A stretch of 64,000 bases of DNA from Pseudomonas psychrophila HA-4 (GTDB lineage: Bacteria; Pseudomonadota; Gammaproteobacteria; Pseudomonadales; Pseudomonadaceae): assembly GCF_000282975.1 (NCBI RefSeq), contig NZ_ALJC01000120.1, positions 1 through 64,000 on the forward strand, written 5' to 3'. The notes beneath the pieces were generated by a model. That model was not told where the DNA came from. It ran no database searches and saw only the letters and a list, made by a program, of their open reading frames with translations. The position numbers and the translations under genes were made by a program. Positions 9,484 through 18,641 of the stretch are shown piece after piece (positions within the stretch are counted from its first letter, which is position 1; each line of letters begins with the position of its first letter).

Positions 9484-11832
9484 TTAGAAAGTCTGACCGA
9501 GGGAGAATTGGAACACTTGAGTGTCTGCGTCATCCGGTTTCTTGATTGGCATGGCCAAGCTGAAGCTCAGCGGACCAAGCGCAGTCACCCATGTCACGCC
9601 AACACCGACAGAACTGGCCATATTGCTAAAGCTGATGTCGCAATTTTTGGTATCGCCCTTGCAGTTGGTGTCGAACACGTTACCCACATCCCAGAATACG
9701 GAGGTGCGCAAGGAACGCTGGTCTTTCACAAACGGCATTGGGAACAGAACTTCTACACCACCCTGAATCAGTACGTTACCACCGAACGGTAGCGGGTCTT
9801 GGTCCGGGTCAGCGATGGTGCCAGGGTTTTTACCCGTACTTGGCGTACTGCGCGGGCCCAAGGCACTGTCTTTAAAACCACGTACCGAGTTGAAACCACC
9901 GGCGTAATAGTTCTCGTAGAACGGTAGACCTTCAGTAGAACCGTAACCATCACCATAGCCCAACTCTGTGTGCAGACGCATAGTGTAGGTGTCGGTCAAC
10001 GGCTGGAACAACTGTGCACGATAGTCCAGTTTGTAGAACTGCAGGTCGCTGCCAGGAATGGTGCTTTCCAGTACCAAGCTCTGCGAGCTGCCACGCGTTG
10101 GCAATACGCCCTTGTTCAGAGTCGATTCAGACCAGCCAACCGACGCCTTAAAGTTGAGATATTTGTCACCTTCACGGTTTACGAAGTCGAAGATCTCGTC
10201 AACGGTGTAACGACCGGTGCTGATCTCATCCTGCTGAACGGTCAGGCCGTAGGTCAGACGAGATGTATCGCTGATCGGGTAGCCCATGGTGACGCCAGCA
10301 CCCAAGCTGTCCACCGAGTAGTTGGCAACGTCAACGTCCAGCTCTTTGTAGTCAGTGGTGCGATAGAAAACGTTGTAACCCAAGCTCACACCATCCGCAG
10401 TCCAGTACGGGTCAACGTAGCTGAAGTTGTAACGGCTTTGGTATTCGCTACGCGTCAGGCCAATGCTGACCTTGTTACCCGTACCCAGGAAGTTGTTCTG
10501 AGTAATCGAGCCACCCAAGATCAAACCGGCGCTCTGAGCAAAACCGACGCTGGCAGTGATCGAACCCGAGGCTTGTTCTTCAACGGCGTAGTTCACATCA
10601 ACCATGTCGTCAGTGCCTGGCACTGCCGGAGTTTCAACGTTGACTTCTTTGAAGAAGCCCAGACGCTCCAGGCGAACCTTGGACTGATCAATCAGGTAAG
10701 TAGAAGCCCAGCCACCTTCCATCTGACGCATTTCGCGACGCAGCACTTCGTCTGCCGACTTGGTATTGCCGCGGTAGTTGATACGGTTAACGTAAGCACG
10801 TTTGCCCGGATCGACCACAAAGGTAATGGCCACTGTGTGGTTTTCAGGATCTGGCTGGGGCACGCCGTTCACGTTTGCAAAGGTATAGCCCTCGTTACCC
10901 AGACGACGGGTAATCAGTTCGGAGGTAGTGGTCATCAGCTTGCGCGAGAACACTTGGCCTGGCTGAACCAGCAGCAGCGACTTGATCTGATCTTCCGGGA
11001 CCTTGAGGTCACCGCTCAGCTTCACTTCGCCTACGTTGTATTTTTCGCCTTCGTTCACGTTGACGGTGATGTAGACGTTTTTCTTATCAGGTGTGATCGA
11101 TACCTGAGTCGAGGCTATATCCATATTGATATAGCCGCGATCGAGGTAGTAGGAGCGCAGACGCTCCAAGTCACCCGACAGCTTTTCACGCGCATACTTG
11201 TCATCGTTCTTGAAGAACGACAACCAGTTGGTGGTTTTCAGCTCAAAAAGATCAACCAAGTCGGCTTCAGGGAAGACAGTGTTACCCACCACGTTGATGT
11301 GCTGGATAGACGCAACGGTGCCTTCGTTGATGTTGACCTTCAAGGCAACGCGGTTACGCGGCTCTGGCACCACTTCGGTGTCTACCGTCGCCGAGTAGCG
11401 GCCTTGGGCAACATACTGACGTTGCAGTTCGTTACGCACGCCTTCAAGGGTGGCACGCTGGAAGATTTCACCTTCGGCCAAGCCTGATTGCTTCAGACCT
11501 TTCATCAGGTCATCAGTGGAGATCGCCTTGTTGCCGTCAATCGTGATGCTAGAGACGGAAGGACGCTCGACAACCGTGATGACAAGCACATTGCCATCAC
11601 GACCCAGTTGGATATCCTGAAAGAACCCGGTTTTGAACAACGCACGAGTGGATTCCACCAAACGGCGGTCATCCGCTACCTCACCCACGTTCAGCGGTAG
11701 CGCACCAAACACACTGCCGGCGGAAACCCGCTGGAGCCCGTTGACACGAATATCAGAGATAGTGAAGGACTCGGCGTGAACTTCGGCGATCATCAGTACG
11801 GCGAGAACCGCAGTTAGCAGCAGACGTTTCAT
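9484..11832 (-). CDS. bamA: Outer membrane protein assembly factor BamA
   Basis: BamA is the central Omp85 protein that folds and inserts beta-barrel proteins into the outer membrane. From the ATG at 11832 the product is 782 residues with a signal peptide (MKRLLLTAVLAVLMIAEVHA), five POTRA domains to about residue 420 (first begins FTISDIRVNGLQRVS) and a 16-strand barrel ending in the expected aromatic, FQFSLGQTF. The lid-loop motif NSVRGF is present. A longer reading from 11859 would put nine residues before the signal peptide, so I rejected it. rseP lies 74 bases upstream and skp follows. Confidence 0.98.
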   Translation of the reverse strand: MKRLLLTAVLAVLMIAEVHAESFTISDIRVNGLQRVSAGSVFGALPLNVGEVADDRRLVESTRALFKTGFFQDIQLGRDGNVLVITVVERPSVSSITIDGNKAISTDDLMKGLKQSGLAEGEIFQRATLEGVRNELQRQYVAQGRYSATVDTEVVPEPRNRVALKVNINEGTVASIQHINVVGNTVFPEADLVDLFELKTTNWLSFFKNDDKYAREKLSGDLERLRSYYLDRGYINMDIASTQVSITPDKKNVYITVNVNEGEKYNVGEVKLSGDLKVPEDQIKSLLLVQPGQVFSRKLMTTTSELITRRLGNEGYTFANVNGVPQPDPENHTVAITFVVDPGKRAYVNRINYRGNTKSADEVLRREMRQMEGGWASTYLIDQSKVRLERLGFFKEVNVETPAVPGTDDMVDVNYAVEEQASGSITASVGFAQSAGLILGGSITQNNFLGTGNKVSIGLTRSEYQSRYNFSYVDPYWTADGVSLGYNVFYRTTDYKELDVDVANYSVDSLGAGVTMGYPISDTSRLTYGLTVQQDEISTGRYTVDEIFDFVNREGDKYLNFKASVGWSESTLNKGVLPTRGSSQSLVLESTIPGSDLQFYKLDYRAQLFQPLTDTYTMRLHTELGYGDGYGSTEGLPFYENYYAGGFNSVRGFKDSALGPRSTPSTGKNPGTIADPDQDPLPFGGNVLIQGGVEVLFPMPFVKDQRSLRTSVFWDVGNVFDTNCKGDTKNCDISFSNMASSVGVGVTWVTALGPLSFSLAMPIKKPDDADTQVFQFSLGQTF

Positions 11833-11906
11833 GAAGTCCTTTCTTATTCCAACTGGCAATAAACAAACTGCCGCAAAATGCGGCAGATTCGCAATTCAGC
11901 GAAGTG

Positions 11907-13259
11907 TTACAGACGTCCCAGATCGTTGACCAGGGCAAGCAACATCACCCCAACCACCAAACTGATACCGATCTGCATCCCCCAACCCTGTACCCGTTCC
12001 GACAAGGGGCGACCACGCACCCACTCGATCAGATAAAACAACAAGTGCCCACCATCCAGTACAGGAATGGGCAACAAGTTCAGAACGCCTAGGCTAATAC
12101 TCAGATAAGCCAAGAAATTCAAGAAATCAGCAACGCCCGACTGGGCAGAAGCGCCCGCCACTTTAGCAATGGTTATCGGTCCACTCAAGTTTTTTACCGA
12201 GAGCTCGCCGAACAACATTTTCTTGAGTGAATCGAGCGTCAATACGCTCATGGTCCACGTGCGCTTGGCCCCCTCTCCGATCGCAGCAAGCGGGCCATAG
12301 CTGACCTCGCGAACCATCTCAGGTGGCCAATCGACACCTTTGACGCCAGCCCCCAGATAACCGGTTGCAGCGTCTCCCTCTCCATGCGCCGCAAGGATGA
12401 CAGGCATATCAACCGCTACACCATCACGCTCGACCTTTAATACAACGCGCGCAGCGGGGCGCACACGAACCCAATCGACAACTTGCTGCCAATCGTTGAT
12501 CGATTGGCCGTTCATGGCCACAAGCTTGTCACCAGTCTTAAGACCAGCCGCTTGAGCTGGGCCATTAGGGTCAAGTTCAGCCAATATGGCTGGTAACTCA
12601 GGGCGCCACGGGCGAATACCCAGCGACTTGATCGGATCCGGCTCGTTAGCCCCTCTAAGCCAATCATGCAACGCCAACTGATGCGACGTCTCAACATCGC
12701 CCCCAAGCCCGCGCACCGACACTTGAATAGAGCCGCTTTCGCCCAAACGACGAACCAGCTGCAGGTTAACGTTCGACCAACCTACGGTCGGCTCGCCATC
12801 AATAGAGACGATTTCCTGACCCGCTACTAAGCCTGCCTGTGCTGCCAAACTGCCGCTTTCGACAGCACCGATCACCGGCCGCACTTGCTGGCTGCCCATC
12901 ATGGCCAAGACCCAGAAAAATACGATTGCCAACAGGAAGTTAGCAATTGGCCCAGCAGCCACAATGGCAATACGCTGCCCGACCGTTTTACGATTGAACG
13001 ATTGATTGAGCTGCTCGGCCGGGACGTCGCCTTCGCGCTCGTCGAGCATTTTTACATAGCCACCCAGCGGAATCGCAGCGACGACAAACTCAGTACCCTG
13101 GCGATCATGCCAGCGCAGCAACGGGGTACCGAAGCCCACAGAAAAGCGCAGAACCTTGACGCCACAACGGCGCGCCACCCAAAAGTGACCGAATTCATGA
13201 AATGTGACCAGCACCCCCAATGCCACTAGGGTGCCAACAATCATATAGAGCGCACTCAT
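11907..13259 (-). CDS. rseP: Site-2 protease RseP
   Basis: RseP is an inner membrane zinc protease that cuts anti-sigma factors within the membrane; in Pseudomonas its counterpart (MucP) acts on MucA to release AlgU. The 450-residue protein has the HExxH site as HEFGH at residues 21-25 in the first membrane segment, two PDZ domains in the middle (about 115-310), and the second metal-site motif PIPVLDGGHL near the C-terminus. GGAGAAAG precedes the ATG at 13259. It is followed by bamA, linking envelope stress response with Bam assembly. An AlgU-like promoter occurs elsewhere in this window (52243). Confidence 0.97.
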   Translation of the reverse strand: MSALYMIVGTLVALGVLVTFHEFGHFWVARRCGVKVLRFSVGFGTPLLRWHDRQGTEFVVAAIPLGGYVKMLDEREGDVPAEQLNQSFNRKTVGQRIAIVAAGPIANFLLAIVFFWVLAMMGSQQVRPVIGAVESGSLAAQAGLVAGQEIVSIDGEPTVGWSNVNLQLVRRLGESGSIQVSVRGLGGDVETSHQLALHDWLRGANEPDPIKSLGIRPWRPELPAILAELDPNGPAQAAGLKTGDKLVAMNGQSINDWQQVVDWVRVRPAARVVLKVERDGVAVDMPVILAAHGEGDAATGYLGAGVKGVDWPPEMVREVSYGPLAAIGEGAKRTWTMSVLTLDSLKKMLFGELSVKNLSGPITIAKVAGASAQSGVADFLNFLAYLSISLGVLNLLPIPVLDGGHLLFYLIEWVRGRPLSERVQGWGMQIGISLVVGVMLLALVNDLGRL

Positions 13260-13303
13260 CTACTTTCTCCGCGATTCTGTCCGACTCCGACTTGTACCAC
13301 TTG

Positions 13304-14491
13304 TCAGCCGTTACGGCTCAACCACTGTTCAGCCCGCAGTCGCGCTTTGGCATCCACCACAAATACCGCATCCAGTTCGTCCAGAGCAATCACCGGTTCA
13401 CTGCCCAAGACCTCTTCAATCATATGAGCGATTTGTGGATAACGGATTCGCCCATCAAGGAACGCCCCGACTGCCACCTCATTCGCTGCATTAAGCATCG
13501 CTGGCGCGCTATTGCCCGCCATCGCAGCCTCACGAGCCAAGCGCAAACAAGGAAAGCGTTGCTCATCCGGACGCTGAAAATCCAGGCGTGCAACGGCAAA
13601 CAGATCCAGTGGCGCAACGCCCGAATCAATCCGTTCAGGCCACGCCAACGCATTCGCAATTGGCGTACGCATGTCTGGATTGCCAAGCTGAGCCAACACT
13701 GAACCGTCAACGTAGTCGACCAACGAATGGATCACGCTTTGCGGATGGATCACCACCTCAACCTGGCTCGGCTTGGCGTCGAACAACCAGCACGCCTCAA
13801 TGAGTTCCAAGCCTTTGTTCATCATGCTGGCCGAATCGACCGAAATCTTGCGCCCCATCGACCAGTTGGGATGAGCGCACGCCTGATCCGGCGTTACATG
13901 CTGCAAATCAGCCAACTGGGTTTCACGAAAAGGCCCGCCCGACGCAGTCAGTAAAATCCGGCGCACACCAACTGCGCCCAAGCCTCGGGCATAGTCGTGT
14001 GGCAAGCACTGAAAAATAGCGTTGTGTTCACTGTCGATAGGCAGCAACACCGAACCGCTGCGACGCACCGCCTGCATAAACAGGTCGCCCGTCATGACCA
14101 GCGCTTCTTTATTAGCCAGTAGGATTTTCTTACCCGTATTCACGGCCGCCAATGTCGGTCGCAAACCCGCAGCACCCACGATTGCCGCCATCACAGCGTC
14201 AACCTCAGGGGCCGAAGCAATCTGGCACAACCCCTCTTCACCGACCAAGACTTCGGTGTTGAGGCCTGCTGAACGAAGGCCCGCCTGCAATTGGCTGGCC
14301 GCACGCTCATCAGGCACAACAGCAACTCTCGGCATGTGCTTGACGCACAAAGCCAGCAACTCGGCGAGACGGCTGTAACCGCTCAAGCCAAAGACTTGGT
14401 AGCGATCAGGGTGACGCGCAATAACATCTAGAGTGCTCAGGCCAATCGAGCCTGTCGCCCCCAAAACCGTAATTTGTTGTGGACGACTCAT
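13304..14491 (-). CDS. dxr: 1-deoxy-D-xylulose 5-phosphate reductoisomerase
   Basis: Dxr (IspC) converts DXP to 2-C-methyl-D-erythritol 4-phosphate with NADPH, the committed step of the MEP isoprenoid pathway. I start at 14491 (MSRPQQITVLGATGSIG) because this ATG overlaps the cdsA stop as ATGA and puts the NADPH-binding GATGSIGLSTLDV at the N-terminus, giving 395 residues; an in-frame upstream start would extend into cdsA. The metal and substrate regions LLPIDSEHNAIFQ and SVDSASMMNKGLELIEA are present. It supplies precursors for undecaprenyl phosphate made by the adjacent uppS product. Confidence 0.97.
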   Translation of the reverse strand: MSRPQQITVLGATGSIGLSTLDVIARHPDRYQVFGLSGYSRLAELLALCVKHMPRVAVVPDERAASQLQAGLRSAGLNTEVLVGEEGLCQIASAPEVDAVMAAIVGAAGLRPTLAAVNTGKKILLANKEALVMTGDLFMQAVRRSGSVLLPIDSEHNAIFQCLPHDYARGLGAVGVRRILLTASGGPFRETQLADLQHVTPDQACAHPNWSMGRKISVDSASMMNKGLELIEACWLFDAKPSQVEVVIHPQSVIHSLVDYVDGSVLAQLGNPDMRTPIANALAWPERIDSGVAPLDLFAVARLDFQRPDEQRFPCLRLAREAAMAGNSAPAMLNAANEVAVGAFLDGRIRYPQIAHMIEEVLGSEPVIALDELDAVFVVDAKARLRAEQWLSRNG

Positions 14492-15294
14492 GACGCCGCA
14501 ATCCAAAGCAGTACTGCAAATACAGGGATCGCCGCGGTCAAACTGTCAATACGATCCAGAACGCCTCCATGCCCAGGCAGCAGGTTACTGCTGTCTTTAA
14601 TACCGGCCTGACGTTTGAACATACTTTCGGTGAGGTCGCCCACTACCGAAATCAACACAATCATTGCTGCACCGAACAGCGCCGCGAACATCTCGGGGAT
14701 GCTCCAGCCGCGCGTAAAACCTACAGCAGCGGTGATCACCAAACTCAGCAACAGACCACCAAAAACCCCTTCCCAGCTTTTGCCTGGACTGACTTTGGGC
14801 GCAAGTTTGCGCTTGCCGAATTTTCGGCCCGAGAAGTAAGCGCCAATGTCGGCGCCCCACACCAGAACCATAACAGCCATGATCAGCCAATTTCCTAGCG
14901 GCATGGCCTTAATCAGCACGAGGCCTTGCCACGCCGGCAGCAAAATCAGCAGACCGATAACGAGCTTGGTCGAGGTAGTAGACCAGCGCTCAGCCGATTG
15001 CGGGAAGGTCAGGACCAACCAAGTCGCCGCCCCCCACCACAACACAGCCGCCCCCAACACCCACGGCGCCAGATCGGGAAAAACGTACAACCCAAACAGC
15101 AGCAAAGCCACTACCACGGCAAAGACAACCCGCGCGACCGAAGCCTCGAAGCCTGCCAGACGCGCCCATTCCCAGGCTCCCAGGGTCACAACTAGGCCGA
15201 TAAACAGCGCAAATCCAGCCCCTTCAAGCAGGAAAAAGCCGCACAAGGCGATGGGTAGCAATATAAGTGCAGTAATGATGCGTTGCTTAAGCAT
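14488..15294 (-). CDS. cdsA: Phosphatidate cytidylyltransferase
   Basis: CdsA makes CDP-diacylglycerol from phosphatidic acid and CTP, the branch point of phospholipid synthesis, in the inner membrane. The 268-residue protein has about eight hydrophobic segments. It carries the full family signature in its C-terminal third: SPGKSWEG, then MFKRQAGIKDSSNLLPGHGG followed by VLDRID. It overlaps uppS by one base (TAATG) and dxr by four (ATGA), so all three are probably translated together. Confidence 0.97.
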   Translation of the reverse strand: MLKQRIITALILLPIALCGFFLLEGAGFALFIGLVVTLGAWEWARLAGFEASVARVVFAVVVALLLFGLYVFPDLAPWVLGAAVLWWGAATWLVLTFPQSAERWSTTSTKLVIGLLILLPAWQGLVLIKAMPLGNWLIMAVMVLVWGADIGAYFSGRKFGKRKLAPKVSPGKSWEGVFGGLLLSLVITAAVGFTRGWSIPEMFAALFGAAMIVLISVVGDLTESMFKRQAGIKDSSNLLPGHGGVLDRIDSLTAAIPVFAVLLWIAAS

Positions 15295-16049
15295 TAAATC
15301 CGGGCTCCAGCCTCAACCTGCTCGCTCGTTTTACCGAAACGACGCTGGCGAGAAGCGAAATCAGCCAACGCATTACGCATGGCTTCGTGTTTGAAGTCCG
15401 GCCAGAACAGGTCGGAGAAATACAACTCAGAGTAGGCCAACTGCCACAGCAAGAAGTTGCTGATGCGATGCTCGCCGCCTGTGCGGATGCACAAATCAGG
15501 CAAGGGCAACTCGCCCGTGACCAGACAGGTTTGCAACAGGCCTGGCGTGATGTCTTCAGGCTGCAAATGCCCTGCCTGAACCTCCCGCGCCAGCCGTTGC
15601 GCAGCCTGCGCGATATCCCACTGCCCGCCGTAGTTAGCGGCGACCTGCAGGACAAAGCGATCAGGCCCTGCCGTCATCTGCTCCGCTTCACGCATCGCCG
15701 CCTGCAATTCGGGATGAAAACGTGAGCGATCACCGATGATCCGCAAGCTGATGTTGTTTTCATTGAGACGCTTGGCCTCACGACGCAACGCCCGGAAGAA
15801 CAAATCCATCAGGGCGCTGACTTCAGCCGCAGGGCGCTGCCAGTTTTCACTGGAAAACGCGAATAAAGTGAGCACCTCGACCTTGGCCTTGACACACACT
15901 TCAATCACTGCGCGAACAGCATCCACTCCCGCTTTATGCCCGGCAACACCCGGCATAAAGCGTTTTTTCGCCCAGCGATTATTACCATCCATGATAATCG
16001 CGACGTGTCGCGGCACCGATGATGGCTCTGTCTGCTTGGTCTTTTCCAT
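15294..16049 (-). CDS. uppS: Undecaprenyl diphosphate synthase (cis-prenyltransferase)
   Basis: UppS condenses eight isopentenyl units onto farnesyl diphosphate to make the C55 lipid carrier for peptidoglycan and O-antigen. The 251-residue product has the conserved N-terminal IIMDGNNRWA with the catalytic Asp, the FAFSSENWQRP segment and the C-terminal DLCIRTGGEHRISNFLLWQ signature. It starts 15 bases after frr and overlaps cdsA by one base. Confidence 0.97.
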   Translation of the reverse strand: MEKTKQTEPSSVPRHVAIIMDGNNRWAKKRFMPGVAGHKAGVDAVRAVIEVCVKAKVEVLTLFAFSSENWQRPAAEVSALMDLFFRALRREAKRLNENNISLRIIGDRSRFHPELQAAMREAEQMTAGPDRFVLQVAANYGGQWDIAQAAQRLAREVQAGHLQPEDITPGLLQTCLVTGELPLPDLCIRTGGEHRISNFLLWQLAYSELYFSDLFWPDFKHEAMRNALADFASRQRRFGKTSEQVEAGARI

Positions 16050-16064
16050 AAAACGCCCAGACCC

Positions 16065-16622
16065 TTATACGGCCATCAGGTCCGCTTCTTTCTGCTTGGT
16101 AGCCGCATCAATATCTGCCTCGGCCTTATCGGTCAGCTTCTGAATGTCGGCAGCAGCACGACGCTCTTCGTCTTCACTGATCGCTTTATCTTTAACCAGC
16201 TTTTTCAGCTCGCTCAAGGCATCACGACGAATGTTGCGCACCGCAACACGTGCATCTTCAGCTGCACTGCGCGCCTGCTTGGTGAAACCTTTACGGGTTT
16301 CTTCAGTCAGGGCTGGCATGGAGATCAACAACAATTCGCCCAAGTTGGTCGGATTGAGGTTCAAGCCAGCGCTTTGGATAGCCTTATCGACGGCAGCCAG
16401 CATGTTGCGCTCAAAGGCCACGACTTGCAGGGTGCGCGAGTCTTTGACGGTCACGTTGGCAACACTGCTTAACGGGGTGTCAGCGCCGTAGTAAGGCACC
16501 ATAACGCTACCCAGAATGCTTGGGTGCGCCTTGCCGGTACGGATCTGGCCAAATGCATGGGCCAGCGATTCCAGCGATTTCTGCATGCGCTCTTGAGCGT
16601 CTTTTTTGATTTCGTTGATCAT
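16065..16622 (-). CDS. frr: Ribosome recycling factor
   Basis: RRF splits post-termination ribosomes together with EF-G. At 185 residues it has the standard length, the N-terminal MINEIKKDAQERMQKSLESL helix and the conserved GKAHPSIL and PTNLGELLLISMPALTEE segments of the three-helix bundle and beta domain. Its start overlaps the pyrH stop by 4 bases (ATGA). Confidence 0.98.
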   Translation of the reverse strand: MINEIKKDAQERMQKSLESLAHAFGQIRTGKAHPSILGSVMVPYYGADTPLSSVANVTVKDSRTLQVVAFERNMLAAVDKAIQSAGLNLNPTNLGELLLISMPALTEETRKGFTKQARSAAEDARVAVRNIRRDALSELKKLVKDKAISEDEERRAAADIQKLTDKAEADIDAATKQKEADLMAV

Positions 16623-17362
16623 TGTTGACCTTCCTCGATCAGAGTCCCTTCAGCGCCGCCATGGACAATATTAAGCAGGGCGCCGGGCTTGTTCATATTA
16701 AATACGCGCAATGGCATTTTGTGGTCACGGCACAGGCAAATAGCCGTCAGGTCCATAACACCCAGTTTGCGATCCAGTACTTCATCGTAAGTCAGATGAT
16801 CGAACTTCTCGGCATGCGGGTCTTTAAATGGATCTGCGGTATACACGCCGTCAACCTTGGTCGCTTTAAGCACCACATCAGCGTCGATTTCAATGGCACG
16901 CAAGCAAGCCGCCGAGTCAGTGGTAAAGAACGGATTACCAGTACCCGCTGCAAAAATCACCACGTCCTTGGCATTCAAGTGACGCATTGCCTTACGACGA
17001 TCGTAATGATCAGTCACGCCCACCATGGAAATAGCCGACATTACGATGGCAGAGATATTGGCACGTTCCAGCGCGTCCCGCATGGCCAAGGCATTCATCA
17101 CAGTTGCCAGCATGCCCATGTGGTCGCCGGTGACACGATCCATGCCTGCCGCACTCAGCGCAGCACCACGGAACAGGTTGCCACCACCAATCACCAAACC
17201 TACCTGAACGCCGATGCCGACCAATTGGCCCACTTCCAGCGCCATGCGGTCGAGTACTTTGGGATCGATCCCGAACTCTTCAGAGCCCATCAGGGCTTCG
17301 CCGCTTAGCTTGAGTAGAATGCGTTTATAGCGAGCTTGATAACCACTGCCCTGCTGAGCCAT
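16619..17362 (-). CDS. pyrH: UMP kinase
   Basis: PyrH phosphorylates UMP to UDP, a hexameric amino-acid-kinase-fold enzyme regulated by GTP and UTP. The 247-residue protein has the phosphate-binding KLSGEAL loop, the VGLVIGGGNLFRG motif and the C-terminal FNMNKPGAL region. AGGAGAG lies just upstream of the ATG at 17362. A 209-base gap with a terminator separates it from tsf, so pyrH probably has its own promoter for pyrH-frr-uppS-cdsA-dxr. Confidence 0.98.
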   Translation of the reverse strand: MAQQGSGYQARYKRILLKLSGEALMGSEEFGIDPKVLDRMALEVGQLVGIGVQVGLVIGGGNLFRGAALSAAGMDRVTGDHMGMLATVMNALAMRDALERANISAIVMSAISMVGVTDHYDRRKAMRHLNAKDVVIFAAGTGNPFFTTDSAACLRAIEIDADVVLKATKVDGVYTADPFKDPHAEKFDHLTYDEVLDRKLGVMDLTAICLCRDHKMPLRVFNMNKPGALLNIVHGGAEGTLIEEGQQ

Positions 17363-17516
17363 TGCGAATCTCTCCTGCCGCGTTTTTTTAAAAAAATCTG
17401 TGCGAGGCCACTTTCAGCCCGCGCTTACTCTAGCGTGGCGCTGCACAGCAGCACCATCGGAACACGACTTCATCAATCGGTTCCGCAAGAGAAGGTAAAA
17501 CCCTCTCCCATTTGAA

Positions 17517-17548
17517 AAGAGGCTGCGCGCGTGAGCGGGCAGCCTCTT
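17517..17548 (-). terminator. Terminator after tsf
   Basis: A 10-bp perfect stem: AAGAGGCTGC at 17517-17526 and GCAGCCTCTT at 17539-17548, with a 12-base loop. In the minus strand it lies about 25 bases after the tsf stop and ends in CTTTTC, so it fits a rho-independent terminator of the rpsB-tsf transcript. Confidence 0.75.
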
Positions 17549-17571
17549 CGGGGCGACAGTTTAAAACTGTC

Positions 17572-18435
17572 TTATTGCTTGGCTGCAGCCAGCTGAGCAG
17601 CAACTTCTTCAGCGAAGTTGTCTACTGGCTTCTCGATGCCTTCACCTACTTTGTAGTAAGTGAAAGAAACGATTTCAGCACCGGCTTTCTTAGCCAGCTC
17701 GCCAACTTTGATTTCCGGGTTTTTAACGAAAGCTTGCTCAACCAGGCTCGCTTCAGCCAGAAACTTGCTGATACGGCCTTTGATCATGTTTTCAACGATG
17801 TTTTCTGGCTTGCCGGCGATCTTGTCAGCATTGAGGCTCAGGAACACCGCTTTTTCGCGCTCGATCGCTTCTTCAGAAACTTCCGAAGGCAGCAGGAACT
17901 CTGGGTTGCTTGCAGCAACGTGCATAGCGATGTCTTTGGCCAGCTCAACGCTGCCGCCGTTCAAAGCTACAACTACACCGATCTTGTTGCCGTGCAGGTA
18001 ACCACCAACCACATCACCTTCAACGCGAGCCAGGCGACGGATGTTGACGTTTTCGCCAACCTTGCCGACCAGTACCAGACGATCAGCTTCTTGAGCTTCG
18101 ATCAGAGGCTCAACAGTAGTCAGTTTGTCTGCAAATGCTTTTTCAATGCTGGCAGCAACGAATGCCTTGAAATCATCCTGCAGGGCCAAGAAGTCAGTCT
18201 GCGAGTTCACTTCCAGCAGAACTGCGGTTTTACCGTCTTCCTTCAGAGCGATAGCGCCTTCAGCAGCAACGTTGCCTGCTTTCTTGGCAGCCTTGATGGC
18301 GCCCGAAGCACGCATGTCATCAATGGCTTTTTCGATGTCGCCGCCAGCCTTGGTCAAGGCTTTCTTGCAATCCATCATGCCTTCGCCGGTACGCTCACGC
18401 AGTTCTTTAACCAACGCTGCAGTAATCTCTGCCAT
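17572..18435 (-). CDS. tsf: Translation elongation factor Ts
   Basis: EF-Ts is the nucleotide exchange factor that reloads EF-Tu with GTP. From the ATG at 18435 the product is 287 residues and starts MAEITAALVKELRERTGEGM, the conserved UBA-like N-terminal domain, with MMDCKKAL next. The core domain has VEVNSQTDFLALQDDF. A longer reading frame from 18468 adds 11 residues with no family support and is rejected. It follows rpsB as expected, with a strong hairpin between them. Confidence 0.97.
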   Translation of the reverse strand: MAEITAALVKELRERTGEGMMDCKKALTKAGGDIEKAIDDMRASGAIKAAKKAGNVAAEGAIALKEDGKTAVLLEVNSQTDFLALQDDFKAFVAASIEKAFADKLTTVEPLIEAQEADRLVLVGKVGENVNIRRLARVEGDVVGGYLHGNKIGVVVALNGGSVELAKDIAMHVAASNPEFLLPSEVSEEAIEREKAVFLSLNADKIAGKPENIVENMIKGRISKFLAEASLVEQAFVKNPEIKVGELAKKAGAEIVSFTYYKVGEGIEKPVDNFAEEVAAQLAAAKQ

Positions 18436-18585
18436 TTCAAAATTCCTCTTGGATAGGTTTTCAACCATTCCACCCGACCGAACGGGCGTTCAAATTCGTG
18501 TGAAGCCTGCCTCGAGGCTCCCTGCCAGCCGCAATCTGATACAGCAACGACGGGAGCATGTCCAACAAATGGATTTCGAGGTGGC

Positions 18586-18610
18586 AAAAAGGGGGCCAAG
18601 CCCCCTTTTT
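18586..18610 (-). terminator. rpsB-tsf intergenic hairpin (attenuator)
   Basis: AAAAAGGGGG (18586-18595) pairs with CCCCCTTTTT (18601-18610) across a 5-base loop (ccaag). It is A-rich before and T-rich after in both directions, so it looks like an intrinsic terminator. It sits between rpsB (stop at 18642) and tsf, so partial termination would lower tsf relative to rpsB. Confidence 0.75.
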
Positions 18611-18641
18611 GCGCACTGAGTAAACGCTAGGCGTTAGTTAC

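Noticed and set aside
9970..11487. A 505-codon plus-strand open frame opposite bamA
   Set aside because: Antisense shadow of bamA, with no family resemblance.
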